A stretch of DNA of 12,613 bases, taken from contig JAOXYC010184357.1 in the NCBI GenBank assembly GCA_028565715.1, positions 1 to 12,613 of the forward strand, given 5' to 3'. A program made the position numbers and the translations under genes. Positions 1 through 9,100 of this stretch are shown here, one piece after another (the stretch's first letter is position 1; each line of letters begins with the position of its first letter). Under the pieces are notes generated by a model. That model ran no database searches. It worked only from the letters and a program-made list of their open reading frames with translations, and had not been told where the DNA came from. This DNA is from Phoronis pallida (Eukaryota > Phoronida > Phoronidae).

Positions 1-147
1 GAAGAAGAAGGAGATGTAATTGACATATCCGTAGATGCTGATATTGACGACACTCTATATGAGGAAACGTTAGAGGAAGGAGATGATGAAATTACAAATA
101 GTGCTCCACCTGGTGGACAATATGAAGAACATGCCACACAAGAACAG
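1..147 (+). CDS. RBM33: RBM33 exon 1 of window (5' partial), acidic region
   Basis: Open in frame 1 from the first base. It encodes an Asp/Glu-rich segment starting EEEGDVIDIS and ending HATQEQ. The donor is CAG|GTATTG at 148 and the exon ends in phase 0. The true exon start and the initiator Met lie left of the window. The acidic composition fits the N-terminal part of RBM33. Confidence 0.8.
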
Positions 148-3100
148 GTATTGGAAAATATGTTAAACTTCTTCAATTTCAATCACATATGATTAAAAAT
201 CCTGGGGTTAAAGAATAATGCGACAGTGTCTCAAAAGTAAAATAATTTCCTTAAATACCATTTTGACTTCAAGAAAACCAGCTGCTAGTGGAAGAAGTTT
301 TTTTGTATGTACTATTTTGGTTTTGGAAAAAAAGGATGATGTGGTATGGTGGTTTACTTTATCAAAATTCTTCATTCAATACGAGTGCGATCATTTCTGT
401 GTATTTGACCCATAGTTATTGCAACTGTTGCCTTATATTTGCTATTGAAGCTGTGTAATATGTAAGGCTTGAACCAAAAGAGAAATTCTGACATCACTTA
501 TTTGGATAACCGTGTTTTATCTGATGTCGAGTTGATCATTTCTGATTTGATATGAATAGCTAGTTAGCCCCTCGTTGCAATACAATAATCAATATCTCTA
601 TCTTTCGTTAGGCTCCTGTTGAAAAAGTTAGTGAACCCATTGCTGATCCTGTGGCGGAATCACATATTGACGAACCTGAAGCATACGAGTCCAGTTATAC
701 AGAGGCTGAGGTATTTTGAACTTTGCTCGGTCTACACAATAAATAAAATAAAAACAACGACCGTGTTTAACTTAAAATATCCTGACATGCAACTAAGATG
801 TTGTGAAACATGTCAGGATATTTTAAGTTAAACACGGTCGTTGTTTTTATTTTATTTATTAGTACTCTACTCACTGGAAGAAAATTTGTAAGCTTTCTAC
901 ACAATAAGTGTTCGGAAAAAAAAATGAATTTTTTTTCTTTTAATAAACAAAGAAGGGTTTTTTGTCTAATTCTGTGGGGTCAACTTGAGTTATGTAGGAA
1001 AGCGGTGGTTCAGTTCTGCTAACTAGATCCACAATCTAGTTAGCATCATAAATTCTCCATCAATACAATATCTTATTTGATGAAAGATACAATTATTTTC
1101 AGGTGATCCAGATGTAGCACATAGAAATTGACGTAAAGTAACAAAATGACTTTACCTAGGAACATTTTGAATTAATTTCTTTCTATTTTCCTTTAGACGA
1201 CGCAAGATGAAAGGAAAAATGATGAGGACGAAGAAGAAAGTGAAGAAGAGGATGATGATGACAGTCGAGGTGGTCGTTTCAAGACAGAGCGGTCAAACCT
1301 GATCACTGTTAGCGTCTCAAAGGAAAGGACCCACATTCCTGATACACTGGGTAACATAAAAGTTTATGCGGTATTATTTTTACTCATGCCTCTTGCTGCT
1401 GCAAAGTTGTCTTTCTTGGTCACAAAAAAAGTTTTGGTTCTCTGAAAAAGCGGATTGTCAGAATATTTTTAATTCAATTATATTCTGAGGTGTTGATTTA
1501 ATGGTCTTCTGTTTGTTTAGAATGTTGTTCAAAAAAGCTAAACTGTATATTTGTAAACAAAACTCTGAAAGGAGAATGCAAGGATGGCTTTCTTGAGCTT
1601 AGTATATTTTTTAGCAAATGAGTATAAAAAACTCAACAAAAACATATGATTTCAGAGATTAGTACTGAAGATCAGGCAAAGATTGATGAGTTCATGTCTA
1701 AGGGGAGACCCGGGCAGCATCGTCATCAGCGAGGAGGCTATAGACAGCGAGGTCAAGGGCGAGGTCCTCAGTTCAACCAGCGACCTGGAATGCAGCCAAG
1801 AGGGTTTAACCAGATACCCGGCCAGAGATTCCCAGGACCATCACCCCAGGGTCGTGGCCCTCCCCCAGGAAATTATTCTTCTCCTATGCCTAGCCAAATT
1901 CAGCCTCAGCCTTCGCCAGTGAGCAATCGACCTCGTAAAATACTTATAAATCCACACTTTAAAGGTATTATTATAGTCTTCTGTTAACAATTGCCTTTGA
2001 TATTTTCAAATGTCCTTGCAGTTCTAATGAAATTGTCTCATACTTATAATAGAATTTGTTCAGCTTAAAAGTCTGACATTTTGGTATTACCGCAAGAACA
2101 TATTTTAACGAAATTATTTGTATAGTAGCAATATTCAAACAATGGAAATTACTATATTGGCTTATAGTACCGGCAGAGACCGTATATATAGAGACTAGAA
2201 ACTCTACAATGTTGCCGTGTAAAAAAGCGTGCGCGCGAGTTTTGCTTATTGCAGACGGGGCGCTACTAGCGGTACCTATTGGTCATTGAGTTATTTCTTA
2301 TCAGTAAGCAGAAAACACAGGGCAATCGAACAACTTTGAGCTGCAATAACTTCCGAAATAATTGGCGAATTATTGCTGGAATGACTATTATTTTTTAAGT
2401 CAAGTACCAAGATTAGTAAAATCAACACATACAATTGAACAGACAAGAATTAAAAATCGATGCACCCAGTAATCGTAAGAGTTTCCCGTCTTATCAATTA
2501 TAAGGTCTTTGGTGCCGGTATGGTTTTAGGAACACAATGATTCTAGAACACTCAATTTAACCCCCAATTATCCTTTAAAGGCACAGTGCAAGCGGGTGCC
2601 GATGTGAGATTACTATACAGCACTAGTCAGTCTACTCAGCGACCCCTACAACAACAGCAACAGTTTCAACCAGGGCAGGGCCAGTACCAACCCCAGGGCA
2701 TGAATCCTATCGCATTCTCCTCATCAGCACAGAGTATCCCAGGGTCATCTAATCAACCTATTCAAAGCATGGCACAGCCTCAGAGGCCAGTTTATCAACA
2801 GTCTGGGGTTAGTCAACCTATGATGCAGCCTCATGGACAGTTCCAGGTAAACCACATTTTAATAACACTTCATACTAATTGCTGTTTTGGATTGATATTT
2901 TCTTCTATTCATGTGTAAGCCAAGTTCTCTGGCCATCTGTGCAATCGCTAAGTAGGCTGGCAGAAATAGACCTACTGGTTAGCTTGCCACTAGATACAAA
3001 TCTTCAGAAGTACATGGATTTCCAGGTTGTTCATTATACATTTATTTACAACAGCAACCACCAAGACAAGCTTGGGCAGGACCTGGTGTCAATCAAAACA

Positions 3101-6100
3101 TGACTCCACCCAGTTCTATGTCTCAAGCTCCAACCAGTCAGATGCCCCAACATAGTATGGGCCAGAGACCTTCAATAGGACTGCTACAAGCCCCACCCCA
3201 ACAAGGATATCAAGGACAGCCAGTGAGTTCAGCATACATTTATAAAAAGTGGTTCTTACAATGAATGGGAAGTAATACCACCTTTTATTGGATGAGATTT
3301 TGAAAAATCGAATCCAATAAAAGGTGGTAGTACTTCCCATGAATTTAAGAATCATTTTATCACTTAACATCACCAATTTGTGAAAAAATGTGCGAATTTC
3401 AATATTCTTGACATTCTTGAACCTTACAATTCTTTACGTTCACAATGCCCTCCCCCTTGTTTCAGTACTCATGTACTCCACTTTATGATAATACAAAGTA
3501 TATCACAAGGTGATATCAATTCGAATATAAGGGAAGTTAAGTGATAAAATGATATATCGATTATTTTCATTAAATATAACACCTTAGTAAAATCTTAAGA
3601 TTTGGTTGGAGAATTGTTGGTCACATGATTTAAAATAAAGGCTCCATCGAACGCTTATGTCATCAGAAGTGCGTTTGTTGATCCATCAAAATGCAAATAG
3701 GTAAATCTACTGTCAGAAGTGTTTTATAACAAATAATGAATGTTTTTTTGATTTAAAAAATTAGTAATAACTCGGTTATTTTCAACTCATAAAAATAATT
3801 GCATTAATTTATTCTATACTTGAGAAAATGTATTTACTTACAGCATGGCCCTCCTATGCAGCAACAGGCCCCACCCATGCAGCAGCAGGCCCCGCCCATG
3901 CAGCAACAAGCCCCGCCCATCAGACAGCAGCCACCCCAACAGTTTGGCCAGCGTCCACATAACATGGGTCAGCAAATGGGATCACCTCAAGGTCAACACA
4001 TGCATCAGAATCAACAATTTAGAGGCCCTGGTAAGTATATAAATTTGACAGCATATTGGACAACAGCGCGAGACACTAACACAACCCAAATTCTCACCGT
4101 TATCTAAGATCTAATAATAACAAGATAATGTTGACCAAGTGGGCAATAAAGTAATGAAGCAGAAATCTGAATACCGCTAACCAGTTCTAACAATGACGCG
4201 GTAATCTCAGCGTAATTACGCGATGGGTATCGGGTAATTGATTCGTGTCGGGCCTTTGATCTGATCGGTTCTCTCAGGGGTCCTATCGGCGTCCGTTTTA
4301 AAGCATTTAGACAACTGACCTGTTCCGACTCGGAACCCAGCATGGTTTCTTCCATAATCTAAACATTTCTTGGGCTAAAAAACAAAGATTTAAAATAATT
4401 GACCTATAAATCAGCATACACCGTCTTTTTTCACAAATTGTCACTATTACACTGATAGAATTTTCACATTTTAAGAATTTAAGTTACGAACTTAGTGAAT
4501 TGTTGGAATGTATTCTTTTGCCAACAAAATAAAGACAATTTGATAAAATTCTGTATGTAAAAAATGATGAATCTTTAGCAAGAGTTTTCAAACATGGGAG
4601 GTAAGAAAACGAAAGTTGCAATTTTGGGTTCAAGTGATTAAAAAAAACTCTGTTTTTAGGTGGGCCGCAGCAGCAACAGTTCCAGAGCCCCCAGCAGTTC
4701 CAATCCCCTCATAGCCAGCCCCCTCCCAGGGGCTACCAACAACAACAGCAAGGCCTGCCACAGTTCAATCAACAACAATCTAATCAACAGTTTCAACAAC
4801 AAAGATATCAAAACCAACAGCAGGTTAGTTCAAAATTTGTCTAAATTTCAAAGATATATTCATCTATGTTTTTACAACTCAGCTTTGTTGACAGAGCTAT
4901 AGTGAAAGACTAATTATGAAATACCAAAATCTTTTTATCTCTTTTTGGCTCTGTGTTTGTGAGAATGTGTGTTTTTTGGTTCTGTTTATATTTTCTGTCT
5001 GTTAATTATAATAATAATATAATAATAACCAGTATTTTTATACCGCTTTTTATTCAAAGCGGTTTACAAACTTATACATATCAAATCAAACATACATAAA
5101 TAATAATGAACCTGCAGACAATCCCTGCATTTACATACATACATATAAACCTAAATATAAACATTATAACTTATAAATGGACCCGGAGATGACAAATGAC
5201 TTTTACAAAAATGCCCAAGTCAACCTGGTGCCGGCTGGACTCGAACACAGTAGCATATCCGTACAGATTTCAAAACCGGATGTTGCCCCTATAACAACCA
5301 ATTTCTGTACGAGTTGTGTGTAAATTGATTAGGTGTACAGTTTTGGGTTCTTATACTGAGAGTCTCGGATCTTAACCGCTCGGCCACCAGTCCATCAATT
5401 ATGAGTTAAACGTGTACATCCCTACTTACGAATGTAGAATGATCAATTATTGAAGTAAGACATTTTCATCCGTTTCTTTTACACAGTTTGATCATTTTCC
5501 GTTGCCCATTCGTATTACTACCTTCATTCTTTATCGAAAACACAAGGTAACAGTTGATCTCAGTTATCTCATCACCCTCAAGATATTTCATCACATAGGC
5601 CGCCTGTATAGAGACTTCCGGAATAAGAATAAGCGAAGGTCAGTTACTCGTTCAGATGAATGTAATGATGCAATTTTTATCGACAATTCCTATGCAATTG
5701 ACCGCATTTAATAGATGATAATTTCACATTCGTAAGTAACGATGTACTACTTTAAATAAATGTTTGAAAAAAATGAATAAAAAAATGAAATAACAATATA
5801 GGGATTGCCCTTTGAAATTACTAGCACAGGGTATAAGCCCACCCTCCAGTATGAGCCCATACCCTGTTGGTAGTTGTACCAATCACAAAATAGCTAGTCC
5901 TGCCATGGAAACTGAGATACTGATAAGCATGAAATCAATATAATTATGTTTGATAGTTCCAGCCTGGCCCTAACCAACAAACGTGGCAACAGCCACGTCA
6001 CAACCAACCACAAAACTTCCAGAATCGTCCAGACCACTATCAAGCTCAACCCATCCAATCCCTAGTGAGGGGTCAGCCACAGCAGTTCCAGCATTCTCCA

Positions 6101-9100
6101 CATCCTGGACAAAATCAGGCAAGGCCGCCATTTCGCCACAATGGCCCACCACAGCAGCAGCAACAAGGTCAGAATAATCCTAGATTCTCTCAAGCACGAC
6201 AACAGTTCCGACCTCGCCAGCCCGGCAGTGCTGGGCCTCAGAGGCAACGATTTCAACAACAGCAAGGACAGAAAAGGTTGGTCAACATTTCTGGTGTGTT
6301 AAATTTTCATCATTGCACTATATATGCAGACAGGTTATTTAACTTGTGTGTTTATACGACATGGGTTATTGATCGAGACTTGAACTGGATGCCCATAATT
6401 ATGATAAATAACCTTTTTATATCACCTTGAAATCAAAGAATAGACCTTCTTATGTAAGTCTTGCCTTATTTCTCATGGGTCACAAGGAGCTTCTTTAACT
6501 ATGTCATGACACTGTGTTCTTATCACATTTCAGAAATCAACCTCAACAACAGAATCCACAGAAGATTGGAAAGAGGAAGCATAGTATGGGTGGAGGTGAT
6601 ATGGGTGATATCAAGCAGGCTAAAACTAACACAGCTCCTGTTCAGGTGAGTTTTGAAAGGGTTTAAGAATGCAGAACAATTATTTTGTTCTTTAAAATAC
6701 TCGATCATCTTAAGTTGGTCAGTTTAAACGAGTTTGTCGATTGATAGAGAGACTTCAAGTGTCTTTTTAAGATGTGGTTTAAGGTATACTCTTCGGGTTT
6801 TATCCCAGTTTAAAGTTACCTAATTATTGTGGAATTATCCAACCCTTCAAATTTCCTATGCTCTTTTGACCAAAAGTGTGGCAGTAAAAGACATAATGAT
6901 TGCCCAAAAAATTTGTAATGAAAAATAATTGGTCATCTATTAAAGCTGTTTAGAACTTTGTTTTATTTTTTATTATCTAACCCAGAAATTGCCTTCCCTG
7001 GTGGTGTTTCTCTCATGGGGTAATTTTTTTGGATTCCATGATTTTCAAGAAAAATGCCAGGTCTATTATTAGCTCATTTGATAGCGCACTGTTGGGCATA
7101 CAACAGAGCTGGGTTTGACTCCCAGTTGAGTTCAAAATTTCAAAAAAATCTCTGGTTTATTTTAGGCTGAACCCCTGGATCCTGAAGCCCGGGAACTGCA
7201 TCGTAAGCTGGAGGCTCAGAAACGATTACGGGAAGAGGTCAAGAAACGAAAGGAACTTCGGCGGCAGTTAATGTCGGGGAAAGGACGAGAACAACTTGAG
7301 CAGAAATCCGCTATAGTTGGTATGGACAATTCAGATATGAATTTTGTGGAGTTCTTATTAGCCAATGAAGTTACTCATATCTTCCAAATTTGATTGATAC
7401 AAGTAACATATCCAACAGTGATTGTTTTCGAATAACTTTGAAGTACCTTCAACTTTCTTCAAAAAAGTGTTCTTGCTGTTTCCTAGTTTTAACTTAAATT
7501 AGTATTGGATGCAACAGATGAACAACTCCAATTTAAACCATGACAACCATGTATGCAATTACAGGAATGTTACATGGGAATTTCAATTTTTTTGTAAATT
7601 TTTTGGGAAATTGTAGTGTGAAATTTTGCATTACTTTGCCTAAGACAGCTATGAACGAAATTTCATACTCATCAAGATCTTGATAACTCACTGAACTCAA
7701 GGTTAAGATCCTGAATGTGTGACTGGGTAATTTTTCATGTGATAAAGAATACTAGTTGAGTCCTTGCAATGATGTCTTTTACTTGGAGAAAGAAAATCTT
7801 TATATCAGTTAAACAAACAAATGTTCATTTGTTAATAGGTAAACCAGTTGAAGAGATTGCTCCTGCACCCCCTGGTCAAGTGTTAGCTGTAGTGCAGGCA
7901 ATGGCTACCAAGGCTAAGAACACAGCCATCCAGAGATCTGTGCAGCCAAAGAATATCAAAACACAGGGTCAAGGTCAGACACAACAAGTTCAAGGTCAAC
8001 CACCAAGAAAGCAACTAAGTGTTAAACAGAGGCTAGGGAATAGACCTGGCTCAGTCCAACGCATGACAGTAGGGGGCACTGGTTCAGCACAACATGTGAC
8101 AGCAGGGAGCCCTACCCAAAAGTCAAACTTAAAGACAATCCCACTACAAGAAAATCCACCCATTAATCCCAATACTAATAATAGTAATAGCAATAGGCAA
8201 GTGATTTCTCATAGTGCAACACCCAACGTAAATACAACACGGACAGTCATAGCGGCTCAGAGCCAGAAAACTAATCAGTCACTGTCGCAAAGACTTGTTA
8301 TGAAGCCTCAAGGACATAAGTCCGCCATGAAACGCCTAGGTGCTACGTCAGTTTCCAGTGATTCTGGGCCTGCAAGGGTAAGTTATACAGACTCGATAAT
8401 AGTTTTATTCTTGTGCTCTCTCTGTTTCTCAAGTTTGTTGTTAATTGTCCTAAAATAGTAGCATGACTCTAGATAAAAATATTCTGAGTATTGTGCAGAG
8501 CAGTCTTCTTGGGAGAAAGTAAAGGGATGAAACTTGAAAAGAAAATGTCCATAAACTTTGTAACATTCTCCATTTTAACAGAAAGTATTAGTGGGTGGGG
8601 ATGCTACCCATAGAGTTGTGAAACCTGTCGGTGGAAAAGGGCAAGTACGGATAGACAACTTGGCAAAGACAACCAGTTACAGCTGTATCCAGTCATTGTG
8701 TGAAGCCTGTGGTTCAGTTCAGGTTTGCTACAATTTATAAATCTAATACTTATTCAAGTTGAGCAACTGATTCTTTAAAATAGTGTTATTTAAGATGTTC
8801 ATTTCAGTTTTTAACTCCCTCTATTGTTGTAGCATTTATCAAGCAATTATTATAGGAAATTATGACATTCTTTATCTGAAATTTTAATATTAAAAATATG
8901 GTTGACTCCGTGTTATACGAAATGGATGTTTTCATTTGTTCCATAGTGCAATAATTGTATTTGCTGAAAATGTGGACATACTATTCAATTCAGTTTCGTA
9001 TTGTTGAATGAAATGTCCAATCTTCAACTCAAATAACTGTACTATTGAACCTATTTATTTATTATTTGTATACAATTCTTTGGTTATCAGCCTAATTTTG

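Larger units (their letters stand above)
711..1196 (+). other. RBM33 intron 2
   Basis: GT-AG intron dominated by foldback sequence: a perfect 52-bp inverted repeat (738-860) and a second perfect 11-bp hairpin (1018-1044). The remainder is AT-rich without further structure that I can see. Confidence 0.75.
3223..3843 (+). other. RBM33 intron 6
   Basis: GT-AG intron containing a long foldback at 3254-3351 and a wider inverted repeat pairing 3351-3368 with 3536-3553. The part from 3554 to 3843 is AT-rich without recognised features. Confidence 0.75.
4824..5962 (+). other. RBM33 intron 8, repeat-filled
   Basis: The largest intron (1,139 bp). It contains a minus-strand tRNA-derived SINE (5004-5402), a TTAA-flanked MITE (5406-5755) touching it, and a 9-bp inverted repeat (5826-5834 with 5859-5867). 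The first 180 bp are AT-rich without features. Confidence 0.75.

Noticed and set aside
738-860. A conventional microRNA precursor.
   Set aside because: A 52-bp stem with no bulge or mismatch is unlike normal pre-miRNAs. A hairpin RNA or foldback element fits better.
3116-3376. Minus-strand 86-codon open frame.
   Set aside because: It crosses exon 6 and the intron 6 hairpin on the opposite strand, and its openness reflects base composition and the palindrome.
4104-4355. Minus-strand 83-codon frame in the GC-richer part of intron 7.
   Set aside because: No recognisable protein features, and no start or splice context. Treated as chance in a less AT-rich insert.
4581-4601. Possible micro-exon between AG and GTAAG in intron 7 (AAACATGGGAG|GTAAG).
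   Set aside because: Including it would put exon 8 in a frame that does not continue the Q/P-rich protein. Exon 7 (phase 1) joins directly to exon 8 in frame.
5237-5394. A functional minus-strand tRNA gene.
   Set aside because: A and B boxes are present, but the spacing is far too long and the acceptor ends do not pair. A SINE head explains it better.
5502-5711. 69-codon open frame in intron 8.
   Set aside because: It lies wholly inside MITE copy A, and copy B does not preserve it. Not a gene.
7769-7838. Upstream open extension of exon 12 with an ATG at 7769.
   Set aside because: The acceptor AATAG at 7834-7838 completes the split Gly from exon 11 in frame. The upstream residues do not resemble RBM33.
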